This document shows positions 17,056 through 26,668 of a DNA stretch of 64,000 bases, piece by piece (within the stretch, counting starts at the first letter, position 1; each line of letters begins with the position of its first letter). Source of the stretch: Fibrivirga algicola (lineage in GTDB: Bacteria; Bacteroidota; Bacteroidia; Cytophagales; Spirosomataceae). The translations under genes were made by a program, and so were the position numbers. Location of the stretch: the NCBI RefSeq assembly GCF_011742925.1, contig NZ_WAEL01000004.1, positions 434,001-498,000 of the forward strand. The letters run 5' to 3'. The notes under the pieces were generated by a model. That model saw only the letters and a program-made list of their open reading frames with translations. It did no database searches and was not told the DNA's origin.

Positions 17056-18081
17056 TTAAAAGTTTGCCCCTTTCGTTAGTACCTGAATTCGGCAGAGATA
17101 CATGTCGGCAGTAATGTACAATGTGCGGCCATCATCCCCCCACGCACAGTTGGCCGTAGCCACACCAGTATGAATACGCCCCAACAACGTACCCTGCGGA
17201 GATAGTATCAGTATACCACCCGGTCCGGTTGCCCATAGGTTGCCCTGTTGGTCAACTTTGAGGCCATCAGGAGCTCCCTGTAAACCCTGTTTCCAAAGTT
17301 CGGTTGCGTTGAAAATCGTACGGCCAGTGCTAACCGATCCATCGGCCAGTACCGGATACGCCCGGATGATGGGCTGTTTCTCGTCTGATTGTGCCACGTA
17401 AAGCGTTTTATAATCAGGCGAAAACGCCAGACCGTTCGGACGAACCAGATCACTCACTAGCAACGATACGTCGCCCGTTGCCGACACCCTATATACGCCA
17501 AACAGTGGTGTCTCGCGGGAAGGGTCTTTTTCCTTCCCCGCCAACCCATACGGCGGATCGGTGAAATAGTAGCTCCCGTCAGGGTGAGTTACTACATCGT
17601 TAGGACTATTGAATCGTTTCCCCTGATACCGGTCTGCCAGGGTTAGCTTCCCGCCTGGTCCCGGCAATGGCATGGCTGATATCCGCCGATCACCATGTTC
17701 ACAGATGATGAGCCGCCCCAGCGCATCGATCGTTAACCCGTTTGACCCTGGTTCATCGCTATACTCACCCCGCCCCGTATAGCCTGAGGGAATTAGAAAG
17801 GGCTGGCAACCATCGGCCGCCGTCCAGCGGTAAATCGTATTTTTGGGTACGTCCGAGAAAAGAAGAAAGCCCCCTGTGGATGAACCTGCGGGTTTGCCCT
17901 TAACCCAGACTGGACCCTCGGCCCACATGAAACCGGATGCCAGTACCTCCACTTTAGCGTTTTTCGCCAGTAACTGATCCAGCCGTGGATCGAGCCGGAC
18001 AATTTCACCGATAGTTGGATACGGTTGGGCCATAAGTGACGCTACGGGTAGGGTAGCCAGAAGAATCAGTTTCTTGAGCAT
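17056..18081 (-). CDS. SMP-30/gluconolactonase-family protein, secreted
   Basis: The 341-residue protein has a signal peptide ending SLMAQ (residue 19) and a six-bladed SMP-30/LRE propeller: WAEGPVW carrying the metal-binding Glu, LLFSDVP, SNGLTIDALGRLIICEHGDRRI, FNSPNDVV with the metal-binding Asn/Asp, YFTDPPYGL, and RPNGLAFSPDYKTLYVAQSD. Members hydrolyse sugar lactones, usually with Ca or Zn. The signal peptide places it in the periplasm. It is monocistronic, divergent from pyrE, and has no obvious sugar-acid pathway partner nearby. Confidence 0.9.
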   Translation of the reverse strand: MLKKLILLATLPVASLMAQPYPTIGEIVRLDPRLDQLLAKNAKVEVLASGFMWAEGPVWVKGKPAGSSTGGFLLFSDVPKNTIYRWTAADGCQPFLIPSGYTGRGEYSDEPGSNGLTIDALGRLIICEHGDRRISAMPLPGPGGKLTLADRYQGKRFNSPNDVVTHPDGSYYFTDPPYGLAGKEKDPSRETPLFGVYRVSATGDVSLLVSDLVRPNGLAFSPDYKTLYVAQSDEKQPIIRAYPVLADGSVSTGRTIFNATELWKQGLQGAPDGLKVDQQGNLWATGPGGILILSPQGTLLGRIHTGVATANCAWGDDGRTLYITADMYLCRIQVLTKGANF

Positions 18082-18166
18082 GGTGGTTTAAGACTAGGTT
18101 GTTGACCAGGCTATGAACGGCGCAGCGTCTGGTCGGCCAAGTAAAAAATAGCGTTCATCCATAACC

Positions 18167-18174
18167 TACTTTTG
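18167..18174 (+). promoter_or_regulatory. -7 element of pyrE
   Basis: TACTTTTG, a perfect TAnnTTTG box, lies in the 118-bp divergent gap and would start transcription about 18181, right before a GAGGAAG purine stretch and the TTG start at 18200. Confidence 0.55.
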
Positions 18175-18199
18175 TCAAAGCGAGGAAGTTTGGCAAAGT

Positions 18200-18862
18200 T
18201 TGCAGTTCAATCAAGCCAAGTCATCCATTTTGTCATCCGTTGCTCAAACTGTTGCCCGCCATTTACTCGATGTGCAGGCCGTTCGCCTTCGCCCTGCCGA
18301 CCCCTTTACCTGGAGTTCGGGTTGGAAATCGCCCATCTATTGTGACAACCGGGTCACGCTGGCGTATCCTCAGGTACGTACCTACATCAAGCAGGCGCTG
18401 GCTGATGTTGTCAGGGAGCAGTTTCCCGATGTACAGGTCATTGCAGGCGTAGCCACGGCGGGAATTCCGCAAGGCGCGCTGGTAGCCGACGCGTTAGACC
18501 TCCCCTACTGCTATGTTCGCCCTGAGCCTAAAAAACACGGCATGGGCAATCAAATCGAAGGACGACTCGACAATCAGCAGAAAGTAGTCGTAGTTGAAGA
18601 CCTGATTTCTACGGGAGGCAGTTCCCTCAAAGTGGTAGAGGCATTGCGACAGGCAGGCGCTGAGGTCATTGGCATGATCGCCATTTTCACCTACGGCTTT
18701 ACCATTGCCGATGACAACTTCAACCAGGCAGGAGTGAAACTGGTGTGTCTCAGCCAATACGATACGCTGGTGCAGGAGGCTCAAACGCTACACTACATTC
18801 CAGTTGATGCACTGGAATCACTGGCCGACTGGCGTAAAAACCCCGCAGACTGGGGAAAGTAG
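18200..18862 (+). CDS. pyrE: Orotate phosphoribosyltransferase
   Basis: The 220-residue type-I phosphoribosyltransferase converts orotate and PRPP to OMP in pyrimidine synthesis. Motifs include FTWSSGWKSPIYCDNR (orotate-side loop), AGVATAGIPQGALVA, the flexible-loop stretch YVRPEPKKHGMGNQIEG, and the PRPP-binding VVVVEDLISTGGSS. The only usable start is TTG at 18200, with a purine-rich GAGGAAG about 11 bp upstream. It is alone in its transcript; an 18-bp hairpin lies between it and the SDR gene. Confidence 0.95.
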   Translation: MQFNQAKSSILSSVAQTVARHLLDVQAVRLRPADPFTWSSGWKSPIYCDNRVTLAYPQVRTYIKQALADVVREQFPDVQVIAGVATAGIPQGALVADALDLPYCYVRPEPKKHGMGNQIEGRLDNQQKVVVVEDLISTGGSSLKVVEALRQAGAEVIGMIAIFTYGFTIADDNFNQAGVKLVCLSQYDTLVQEAQTLHYIPVDALESLADWRKNPADWGK

Positions 18863-18882
18863 CTTTACTGTGTCAGGTTTCA

Positions 18883-18937
18883 AGTTTCAGCTGCGCTGCT
18901 AACTTGCCCTTTATTAGTCAGCAGCGCAGCTGAAACT
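18883..18937. repeat. 18-bp perfect inverted repeat abutting the SDR gene
   Basis: The arms 18883-18900 and 18920-18937 are perfect reverse complements around a 19-nt loop. The right arm ends 7 bp before the SDR ATG, so in a read-through transcript the hairpin would cover the ribosome-binding region. It shares the word CAGGTTTCAAGT with the inverted repeat at 585-680. Confidence 0.85.
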
Positions 18938-18944
18938 ATACAGT

Positions 18945-19742
18945 ATGTCTTTTCAAGATAAAGTAGCTTGGATCACCGGCGCATCGTCGGGCATTGGCGA
19001 GGCATTAGCTCTGGAGTTAGCCCGTCGAGGGGCCAGACTTGTCTTGTCGGCACGTCGGGAGGGGGAATTACAGCGGGTAGCCGACGCCACCCGCTTACCC
19101 TCAGACCGGATTATGATTCTCCCGCTCGATGTTACTGACGAGACGTCAATCCCCGCGCTTGTAGCGGCTGTGCTGGTTCGCTTCGGCCGGATCGACTACG
19201 TGTTTCAGAATGCGGGCATCACTCAGCGCAGTTTCGTCAACGATACCAACTTCGCTGTTTACAGACGACTGATGGAGGTTAATTTTTTTGGCGTTGTAGC
19301 CCTGACACAGGCTGTTTTACCAGTAATGCTAGGGCAAAAAAGTGGCCATTTTGTGGTCACCAGCAGCGTTTCGGGCAAGATCGGGGTGAAACAGCGGTCG
19401 GGCTATTGTGCGTCTAAACACGCCTTACACGGCTTCTTCGACTCGTTGCGGGCTGAGGTCGCCAGCGATGGACTGCACGTTACTCTGGTATGTCCCGGCT
19501 ATATCCGTACGCCCATTTCCAAATCAGCCCTCGATGCCACCGGCGGAGCATACGGCCGGTCAGACAAGCATCAGGAACAGGGCATGGCCGTTGAGGTGTT
19601 TGCCCATAAGCTAATAACAGCAGTAGTCAACCAGCGAGAAGAAGTCTACATTGGCGGCCGCGAGCTCATAGGTGTCTACCTGAAACGGTTCTTTCCCCGC
19701 CTACTATCACGCATACTCCGCAACAGGGCGGTAGAAGCCTAA
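18945..19742 (+). CDS. Short-chain dehydrogenase/reductase
   Basis: The 265-residue classical SDR has the NAD(P)-binding TGASSGIG motif (about 11-18), the NAG motif (QNAGI), catalytic Ser in VTSSVSG, and YCASK (Tyr/Lys). An Arg after the second strand (SARREGEL) favours NADP. The LVCPGYIRTPIS segment and the C-terminal basic stretch resemble the DHRS7-like subgroup. Substrate unknown. It stands between pyrE and a convergent amidohydrolase gene with no pathway context. Confidence 0.92.
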   Translation: MSFQDKVAWITGASSGIGEALALELARRGARLVLSARREGELQRVADATRLPSDRIMILPLDVTDETSIPALVAAVLVRFGRIDYVFQNAGITQRSFVNDTNFAVYRRLMEVNFFGVVALTQAVLPVMLGQKSGHFVVTSSVSGKIGVKQRSGYCASKHALHGFFDSLRAEVASDGLHVTLVCPGYIRTPISKSALDATGGAYGRSDKHQEQGMAVEVFAHKLITAVVNQREEVYIGGRELIGVYLKRFFPRLLSRILRNRAVEA

Positions 19743-19840
19743 AACTTCGACTTGCCGGGAGTAGCCACTGGCCAACTACTTACGCAGGTACGTTCCCTAC
19801 TCATATTTCGGCCACCGACTGCTCCCTACAAATCGATCGG

Positions 19841-21169
19841 CTATTTTTTACTGTTCTGCTCCATGTAATCAACTGTCAGATGGCAGAGTGAACGAACGCC
19901 CAGCGTGAAGCAGCTCTCGTCGATCTGAAAATCGGGCGTATGGTGTGGTGCAGCATCTTCCAGTTTCTTACCCTTTGTCATGCCGCCCAGGAAATAAAAG
20001 AATCCGGGTACTTTCTGCTGATAGAATGAGAAGTCTTCAGCACCTGTTTGGGCAGGCGTCAGTTTGATGTTGGCCTTACCCGCCATAGCCTCCAGCGTTG
20101 GCACCATACGGTCGGTCAGGGCCGGGTCATTGTAGGTGACGGGATACATGATATCGATCTTCACATCGGCTTTGGCACCAGCGCTCCCCGCAATGCCCGT
20201 CGCGATTTCGTTGATGCGACGATGAATCAATTGCTGAGCCTCTGGGCTGAATGTACGGATGGTACCGATCATATTGGCCTCTTCCGGAATGATATTTTGC
20301 CGAATTCCACCATGAAAAGCCCCAACTGTAACGACGGCGGCGTTGTCAGTCAACACCACATTTCGACTGACGATCGTTTGCAGGCCCATTACTACCTGTG
20401 CGCCAGTCACGATCGGATCGACACCTGACCAGGGAGCAGCACCATGCGTCTGCTTACCCCGAATTTTGATAGCGTACTGATCAACGGCTGCCATGGTGGC
20501 TCCTGGTCGGTACTTAATGGTGCCAACCTCTGTTTGGGAGTTGATGTGCAACCCAAAAATCGCATCAACTTTAGGGTTTTCCAGTACACCCTCTTTTACC
20601 ATCAGGGCCGCTCCCCCCTCTTCACCAACGGGCGCTCCCTCTTCGGCTGGCTGGAAAATGAACTTCACTGTTCCCTTCAGATCAGCCTTCATCGACGCCA
20701 GCACCTCAGCCGCTCCCATGAGCATAGCTACGTGCGTATCGTGACCGCAGGCATGCATAACACCGGTTTGCTGATTGTTATACTCGGTGGTCACCGTCGA
20801 TTTAAACGGGAGGTCTACCCGCTCTGTCACAGGCAGGCCATCCATATCGGCCCGTAGGGCAACCACCGGACCAGGCTTTCCACCCTTTAAAATACCAACG
20901 ACCCCTGTTTTCCCAACACCCGTCTTCACTTCAATACCTAAGGAATGAAGATGAGCGGCAATGATACCAGCTGTCCTTGTTTCCCGGTTGCCTAACTCTG
21001 GGTTTTGGTGAAAATCGCGTCGCCACGTAACCACTTTTCTCTCTACGGATATTGCCGCTTTATCTATTTGTGACTTTAACGGGATTGTCTGTGCATACAC
21101 ACAATTTACACAAACACAAATTAATCCTATCGTACGCAATGAAAAGGTCGATTTTCTTGAAATAGTCAT
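19841..21169 (-). CDS. M20-family amidohydrolase, secreted
   Basis: This 442-residue M20D metallohydrolase of the IAA-amino acid/hippurate hydrolase type has a signal peptide (about 1-26, ending VYAQ), a zinc site starting with CGHDTH, the EEGA motif with the catalytic Glu, and HINSQ. A typical lid domain spans about 200-320. Members cleave N-acyl or aminoacyl amides. An upstream TTG start (21199) would add ten residues; the ATG at 21169 gives a normal signal peptide. It is divergent from susC of locus 1, and the 142-bp gap must contain both promoters. Confidence 0.92.
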   Translation of the reverse strand: MTISRKSTFSLRTIGLICVCVNCVYAQTIPLKSQIDKAAISVERKVVTWRRDFHQNPELGNRETRTAGIIAAHLHSLGIEVKTGVGKTGVVGILKGGKPGPVVALRADMDGLPVTERVDLPFKSTVTTEYNNQQTGVMHACGHDTHVAMLMGAAEVLASMKADLKGTVKFIFQPAEEGAPVGEEGGAALMVKEGVLENPKVDAIFGLHINSQTEVGTIKYRPGATMAAVDQYAIKIRGKQTHGAAPWSGVDPIVTGAQVVMGLQTIVSRNVVLTDNAAVVTVGAFHGGIRQNIIPEEANMIGTIRTFSPEAQQLIHRRINEIATGIAGSAGAKADVKIDIMYPVTYNDPALTDRMVPTLEAMAGKANIKLTPAQTGAEDFSFYQQKVPGFFYFLGGMTKGKKLEDAAPHHTPDFQIDESCFTLGVRSLCHLTVDYMEQNSKK

Positions 21170-21222
21170 ATTTGGCCTTGGTTTACAGGAAACATACAAA
21201 TGGTCACGAAAATTAAATATTT

Positions 21223-21299
21223 CCGAACAAAATTGCTGTGTTAACGTTAGTTTAAATAATTTTGCAACCGTTTAATCAAAATCAACAAACCAATTCTAT
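21223..21299 (+). promoter_or_regulatory. Promoter and control region of SusCD locus 1
   Basis: The -7 box TAATTTTG is at 21257-21264 and the -33 box ATTG at 21232-21235 (21-bp spacer). A CCGAA box starts 34 bp upstream of the -7 T (21223), and AATTCTAT lies at 21292-21299, 28 bp after the -7 box. The same layout precedes all four susC genes of the window. Here the leader is short, about 40 nt. Confidence 0.75.
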
Positions 21300-21311
21300 C
21301 GTCAAACTTCT

Positions 21312-24296
21312 ATGAGAAAATTCTTACTTGGAAGCTGGCTGCTGTTAATGCTGGTCACACTGCCTTCATTGGCACAGGACATAGCAATCAGTGGTCGGGT
21401 AACCTCATCCGATGATAACTCAGCCTTGCCAGGCGTCAGTGTACAGGTAAAGGGCACTACACGTGGTGCTACAACGGATGCGATGGGTAATTACAGAATA
21501 AATGCCCCAGCTAATAGCCGGTTGATTTTTAGCTTCATTGGGTATACTTCCCAAGAGGTTCTCTTAAATAACCGTACTAATGTTAGCATTACATTAGTGG
21601 CGACTGGCAACGATCTCAACGAGGTTGTTGTGACAGCTTATGGTAGTGAAACCAAGCGCCGTGACGTAACAAGTGCAGTTTCAAATGTAAGTGGAAAGAC
21701 TATTGAAGATCTACCTCTACAAAGCTTCGACCGTGCCCTTCAAGGCCGAGCAGCTGGCGTACAGGTTACAGCAGCAAGTGGAGCACCTGGTGGTGCTATC
21801 AGCGTTCGGGTTCGCGGCGTTGGATCAATCAATGCCGGTAATGATCCACTCTACATTGTAGATGGTGTACAGGTGGCCAACGGCGGCTTATCAACTGCTG
21901 CTAGTTCAAACGTCTTAGCGTCGATTAATCCAAATGATATTGAAGAAATCAACGTTTTGAAGGATGCAGCTGCAGCTGCCATTTACGGGGCACAAGGCGG
22001 TAACGGTGTAGTGATTATTACAACTAAACGTGGAAAGGCAGGTCGTACAAAGTTTAACGCCTCTGTACAGACTGGCTTTACTGACGTAATAAAAAAGCTC
22101 GATGTCTTGACCGCTGCTGAGTTTGCTCAACTAAAAATTGAAGGCTTCGTGAACCGCGCCATTGCTACAAACCAAGGCGTAGACGCAGCTCGGGCCGCTT
22201 CAATCGCACAATATGGAGATCCAGCTACAGTTGTAAACACAAACTGGCAAGACGCTGTTTACCGTCGTGGGCAACTGCGCAATTATGATTTATCGGCAAG
22301 AGGTGGTGATGGGAAGACCAACTTTTATGTGGGAGGTTCGTACAACTTTCAGGATGGACAAGTTATTAAATCCGACTTTAAGCGAGGTACTTTCCGTTTG
22401 AACCTCGATCATCAAGCCAGCAAAAAACTGAAGCTTGAAACAACCATAGGCCTATCTTTTGTTAAACAAAACGGTGCGATAGCCGATGGCGCAAACATAA
22501 ACAGCCCCTTCTTTGCGGCTGCGTTGATTTTACCTAATCAGCCTATTTACAAGGCTGATGGAACTTATAATGCACCCTTACCTGGCTCGTTTAGTTATAA
22601 TCCCGTCCAGAATGCAGAATATGAGATACGGGCGAATACAACGATTCAAACGGTCAGTAATTTTGCAGCGAGCTACGAGATTGTCCCAGGTCTTCGCTTT
22701 CGGTCTTTCTATGGTCTTGATTATGCTACTAACCGTGACGATTTCTATCGTGATCCAACAGCTCCACAATACACAAGCACCGGTGGTTCGTTGACAGTTA
22801 ACAACCGCTATACACTAAACTGGAACACAAGTCAGGTTTTCAACTTCAACCACAGCTTTGGCGCGGATCACAACATCACAGCTCTTCTAGGAGGTGAATA
22901 TCGTGAAGAGATTCGTGAAACAGTGGGTACTACTGGTCAGGGTTTCTCGAGTGGTTTGTTCAGAACGTTAGCTGCTGCTGCCCGTCCTATTACCACAACT
23001 GGTGATTATACGACCTGGCGTATAGGCGGTGTCTTTTTATCGGGCAACTACGCTTACAAGGAAAAGTTTCTGCTAGGTGGTACGCTGAGGTATGATGGTT
23101 CTTCTCGTTTTGGAGCAAATACTCGTTTTGGTTTATTTCCCGCTATCTCCGCTGGCTATCGTATTTCCGAAGAACCATTTCTTAAAGGATCGACAGTACT
23201 TTCGGATCTTAAGCTCCGCGCTAGTTATGGTGAAGCAGGAAATAACCTAATTAGCAACTTTGCATCTCGTGCTCTATTTGGGCTTGGTGGTCAGTACCTT
23301 GATTTACCGGGTATTAGGCCTTCTCAACTAGGAAACGACAATCTATCATGGGAAGTCGCTCGTACACTAAACTTAGGTGTAGACTATTCGCTATGGAATG
23401 GCCGTATTAGTGGCACTGTTGAAGTATTCCGAAAGGTTAATGATAAGCTTCTGCTTGCCCGTCCACTGCCTTCTGACAGTGGGTTTGGATCGATTTTCGA
23501 GAATCTAGGTAAGGCTGAAAACACGGGCCTAGAACTTCAGTTCAACCATGTAAACGTTAATAAAGGTGGTTTTAAATGGGAAACACGCTGGAACGCTACA
23601 TTCTTGAAGAGCAAAATCCTGGAATTGTTACCAGGTCAGAATCGGATTGGCAATGATTACTTCGTTGGCTCTCCTATCTCTATCAACTGGTATCCTACTT
23701 ACGCTGGTGTTAACCCAGCCGATGGCCGGTCTATGTGGTTGGATTCACTGAATAATATTACATACACGCTTCAAGGCAGGGATTCCCGCATCCAGGGCTC
23801 TCCACTACCTAAAGGATATGGTGGTGTCACCAACTCGATCTCTTATAAAGGTTTGGAGTTAGAGGTATTCTTCCAGAGCCAATGGGGCAACACATTCCTT
23901 AACAATAGTGGCTTCTTCATGGAAAGCTCAGCTTCAGCTGGCTGGAACAACATGAGTAGCCAATTAGCGCGGTGGACTACTCCTGGCCAAATTACGCGGG
24001 TTCCACGCCCATATGAAGGTGGCACGGAACCGGGTAGCCAGTCAATTCAGACATTTTCTACTAAGCAAATTGAGAATGGTTCATACCTCCGTTTAAAGCA
24101 GGTTACGTTGAGCTACACGCTACCTACCACATTGGTAAGCCGCGCTGGCCTTTCTCAGGTACGTTTCTTTGCACAGGCGATCAATCTGCTTACCTGGACA
24201 GCCTACACAGGCCTAGATCCGGAGATTGTAACGTTCGACATTGGGCGCTATCCACAAAGCAAACAAATCACGGGTGGCATTCAGATTGGTTTCTAA
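21312..24296 (+). CDS. SusC/RagA-type TonB-linked outer-membrane protein, locus 1
   Basis: The 994-residue nutrient importer has a signal peptide (1-22, ending LAQ), a CarboxypepD_reg-like N-terminal extension (about 23-100; ISGRVTSSDDNSALPGVSV), the conserved NEVVVTAYG segment, a plug (about 115-240; VRVRGVGSIN, DPLYIVDGV, INVLKDAAAAAIYG) and a barrel with the family's late QRARW-type and LRLKQVTLSYTLP motifs. With its SusD partner (22 bp downstream) it forms a lidded transporter for glycans or peptides. Third codon positions look more A/T-rich than in loci 2-4. Substrate unknown. Confidence 0.96.
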   Translation: MRKFLLGSWLLLMLVTLPSLAQDIAISGRVTSSDDNSALPGVSVQVKGTTRGATTDAMGNYRINAPANSRLIFSFIGYTSQEVLLNNRTNVSITLVATGNDLNEVVVTAYGSETKRRDVTSAVSNVSGKTIEDLPLQSFDRALQGRAAGVQVTAASGAPGGAISVRVRGVGSINAGNDPLYIVDGVQVANGGLSTAASSNVLASINPNDIEEINVLKDAAAAAIYGAQGGNGVVIITTKRGKAGRTKFNASVQTGFTDVIKKLDVLTAAEFAQLKIEGFVNRAIATNQGVDAARAASIAQYGDPATVVNTNWQDAVYRRGQLRNYDLSARGGDGKTNFYVGGSYNFQDGQVIKSDFKRGTFRLNLDHQASKKLKLETTIGLSFVKQNGAIADGANINSPFFAAALILPNQPIYKADGTYNAPLPGSFSYNPVQNAEYEIRANTTIQTVSNFAASYEIVPGLRFRSFYGLDYATNRDDFYRDPTAPQYTSTGGSLTVNNRYTLNWNTSQVFNFNHSFGADHNITALLGGEYREEIRETVGTTGQGFSSGLFRTLAAAARPITTTGDYTTWRIGGVFLSGNYAYKEKFLLGGTLRYDGSSRFGANTRFGLFPAISAGYRISEEPFLKGSTVLSDLKLRASYGEAGNNLISNFASRALFGLGGQYLDLPGIRPSQLGNDNLSWEVARTLNLGVDYSLWNGRISGTVEVFRKVNDKLLLARPLPSDSGFGSIFENLGKAENTGLELQFNHVNVNKGGFKWETRWNATFLKSKILELLPGQNRIGNDYFVGSPISINWYPTYAGVNPADGRSMWLDSLNNITYTLQGRDSRIQGSPLPKGYGGVTNSISYKGLELEVFFQSQWGNTFLNNSGFFMESSASAGWNNMSSQLARWTTPGQITRVPRPYEGGTEPGSQSIQTFSTKQIENGSYLRLKQVTLSYTLPTTLVSRAGLSQVRFFAQAINLLTWTAYTGLDPEIVTFDIGRYPQSKQITGGIQIGF

Positions 24297-24318
24297 TCAA
24301 CAACTCTTCGCAACATTC

Positions 24319-25734
24319 ATGTTTAAGCCATATAAATTAGTTCTTACAGGTTCACTGGTACTACTGGGGGCGAGCTCATGCTCTGACCTGCTTGTCACTG
24401 AACCTAAGCAGTCCATCAGTTCAGCGGTTGCGCTAACAGATATTACTGGTCTTCGATCATTGCTGATCTCCGTTTATGACCGTCTTCAACCAGCTACATA
24501 CTATGGTCAACGAATGATGATTGCACCGGAGATCATGGCTGACAATGTAAGACTAGCCAACCAAAATTCGAACCGTTACTTCAATGAGCGCGTAAATGCC
24601 CCCAATGCGCACATGCAACAGTACTGGGATAACTACGGCGGAATAAATGAAGCAAACTTCATACTTTCAGGTATCGATGGGGCCAACACCACAGGTGTAG
24701 AGAAAACCCAGATAAAAGGAGAGGCTTTATTTCTCAGAGCTTTACTATATTTCGATATGGCCCGTGTGTTCGCCTATGAGCCAAAGAAAATAGTAAATGG
24801 GTTCGATAAAGGGCTAATCTTACGCACTACGCCTACCGATGATGCGTCAAAGGCAACGTTTGAGGCACGAGCTACGGTAGAACAGACGTATCAACAAATT
24901 GAAAAAGATTTGAAAGATGCCATCGAGCTATTACCAGCTATGGCAGCTGCTACCAACCGTCAGCGGGCCAATAAAGCGGCTGCCCAAGGTTTGTTATCAC
25001 GCTTGTATCTGTATTGGGAGAAATATCCAGAATGTATTCAGCTTGCTACTGATGCAATGGCCAGTCCAGCTGCCCGTCTGGTAACAGGGGCGCAGTATGC
25101 TGCTGCGTTCACGGCTTCGCCCAATCCAGAATCGTTGTTCGAAATCAACTATGTTCAGGCAACGGAATCACTGGGATCGAACGAGTCGTTGCATTCATTG
25201 ACAAACCCCCCATCGGTTACGACTGGTAACTGGGGGGATGTAGTTTTCACGACCGAACTGCTGAATCTATATGATGCAGCTGATGCACGGCGGGCGGCCT
25301 TCTACGCTTCCACGAAATCAGGAGAGGCTGTTACGTTCAGCCGCAAATATTCTGGCGCACGCGGAGCTTTCACTGACAACGTGCCTGTAATGCGTTATTC
25401 AGAACTTCTGCTTATTCGTGCTGAGGCTTACGCAGCATCGGGTGATAATGTAAAGGCTCAGGCTGATCTCAATACACTTCGCGCTCGTGCAGGTGTAACG
25501 CCAGTAGCTGCTACCGTAACCGGTCAGGCACTCATCGATGCCATTCTGACTGAACGTCGGCTTGAATTGGTACTTGAGGGACATCGGTTCTTCGACCTGA
25601 AACGCCGGGGCTTAACGATCACTAAGGCTAGCTTATCGGCAGTTGTCCCCTATACCGACTACCGAATTCTGGCTCCAATTCCTACTGCGCAGGTTCAATT
25701 GAACACTAAACTGCAACAAAATCCAGGTTATTAA
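24319..25734 (+). CDS. RagB/SusD-family substrate-binding lipoprotein, locus 1
   Basis: The 471-residue surface lipoprotein has a lipobox GASSC near residue 19 and is built of TPR-like helices. SusD motifs are visible: IKGEALFLRALLYFDMARVF, the VPVMRYSELLLIRAEAYAASG motif, LNTLRARAGV, and ILTERRLELVLEGHRFFDLKRRG. It caps the SusC barrel and binds substrate. The longer open frame starting inside susC was rejected in favour of the ATG at 24319, which gives a proper lipoprotein signal. It is co-transcribed with susC and the next lipoprotein. Confidence 0.95.
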   Translation: MFKPYKLVLTGSLVLLGASSCSDLLVTEPKQSISSAVALTDITGLRSLLISVYDRLQPATYYGQRMMIAPEIMADNVRLANQNSNRYFNERVNAPNAHMQQYWDNYGGINEANFILSGIDGANTTGVEKTQIKGEALFLRALLYFDMARVFAYEPKKIVNGFDKGLILRTTPTDDASKATFEARATVEQTYQQIEKDLKDAIELLPAMAAATNRQRANKAAAQGLLSRLYLYWEKYPECIQLATDAMASPAARLVTGAQYAAAFTASPNPESLFEINYVQATESLGSNESLHSLTNPPSVTTGNWGDVVFTTELLNLYDAADARRAAFYASTKSGEAVTFSRKYSGARGAFTDNVPVMRYSELLLIRAEAYAASGDNVKAQADLNTLRARAGVTPVAATVTGQALIDAILTERRLELVLEGHRFFDLKRRGLTITKASLSAVVPYTDYRILAPIPTAQVQLNTKLQQNPGY

Positions 25735-25767
25735 CCACATAACCTCTCCACCTCTAAAGAGAAAATC

Positions 25768-26268
25768 ATGTATAAGCAGTCATCATTGTTGCTTTTGTTC
25801 ATAGGGCTTGCCTTGTCATTGACGGGATGTTTTGAAAGTCCAAGCTGGATATACGAAGGTGCCCCTGTAGTTGAATTCAAAAATCCAAGAGCAGGTTTCG
25901 CAACCCAACCTACCAACAACGTCGCGAATACCATTCGGGCACGTACAGTTCGTCAGGGAGTTGGCCGGGATAGCATTCTGGTGCAGTTAGTCGGCCCACA
26001 GCGCTCTACGCCAACAACCGTTGGCTACACGATCGCAGCTACAAGCACAGCCGTAGAGGGAGTTAACTACTCTATTGTCGGAACTAAGGGCAGCGTAGTG
26101 ATCCCAGCAAACAGTAGCTCTACGTATATCGTCACGCAGTTTCTAGCTGGCATTCCGGCCGCCGCACCTGCTACGCAGACTGTTAGTCTTGCTATGACGT
26201 TGACTGGTTCAGATGGCACATTGCCTAGTGAAAACTACAAAACGTTTACATTCACAATTCTTAAATAA
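25768..26268 (+). CDS. Small surface lipoprotein with Calx-beta-like sequence, locus 1
   Basis: The 166-residue lipoprotein (lipobox SLTGC, near residue 22) is co-oriented 33 bp after susD. Its C-terminal part (GVNYSIVGTKGSVVIPANSSSTYIV) resembles Calx-beta or DUF4843-like immunoglobulin-fold repeats of Bacteroidota surface proteins. In SusCD operons the extra lipoprotein is often a surface glycan-binding protein, and this is a small candidate for that role. No catalytic residues are evident. The transcript ends at the terminator at 26355. Confidence 0.7.
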   Translation: MYKQSSLLLLFIGLALSLTGCFESPSWIYEGAPVVEFKNPRAGFATQPTNNVANTIRARTVRQGVGRDSILVQLVGPQRSTPTTVGYTIAATSTAVEGVNYSIVGTKGSVVIPANSSSTYIVTQFLAGIPAAAPATQTVSLAMTLTGSDGTLPSENYKTFTFTILK

Positions 26269-26354
26269 ATGCATACTGCCTTTTCAACTACCATAGATTA
26301 ATCTCTGGCAGTTGTATTCTTTCCGGTAGTAGACCCGTTTATTTTATTATAAAG

Positions 26355-26387
26355 AACCGCGGCTGAATTCAGTCACGGTTTTTTTAT
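26355..26387 (+). terminator. Intrinsic terminator after locus 1
   Basis: A GC-containing hairpin (arms 26355-26366 and 26369-26380, one mismatch and one G-U pair) is followed by seven T. Confidence 0.75.
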
Positions 26388-26591
26388 GCCATCACAGCAA
26401 GCCATGGTATTGAAACGAAATCAGCTATCTGTTTACTAACGTTCAAGGTTGCTATTCCATTAGCGCCACTGATAAGACAATTAACAGATGAATTATGAAC
26501 TATAGCAGACCACAATAACCCCACTTTTAAGAAAGTAGAATTACGGTATTTAAAGAGCCTAAATGAGCAGCTGCAGCTGTTGTTTATAAAA

Positions 26592-26668
26592 CAGAATTAA
26601 AGTTTGATTATATTTCTGTTAACCTTATTTTTGTTTTGGTCCATATCAATGTCGCCAAAGAATTGTAC
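26592..26668 (+). promoter_or_regulatory. Promoter and control region of SusCD locus 2
   Basis: A perfect Bacteroidota promoter: TTTG at 26603-26606, a 19-bp spacer, TATTTTTG at 26626-26633. A CAGAA box begins exactly 34 bp before the -7 T (26592), and AATTGTAC at 26661-26668 stands where the other loci have AATTCTAT. Confidence 0.85.
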
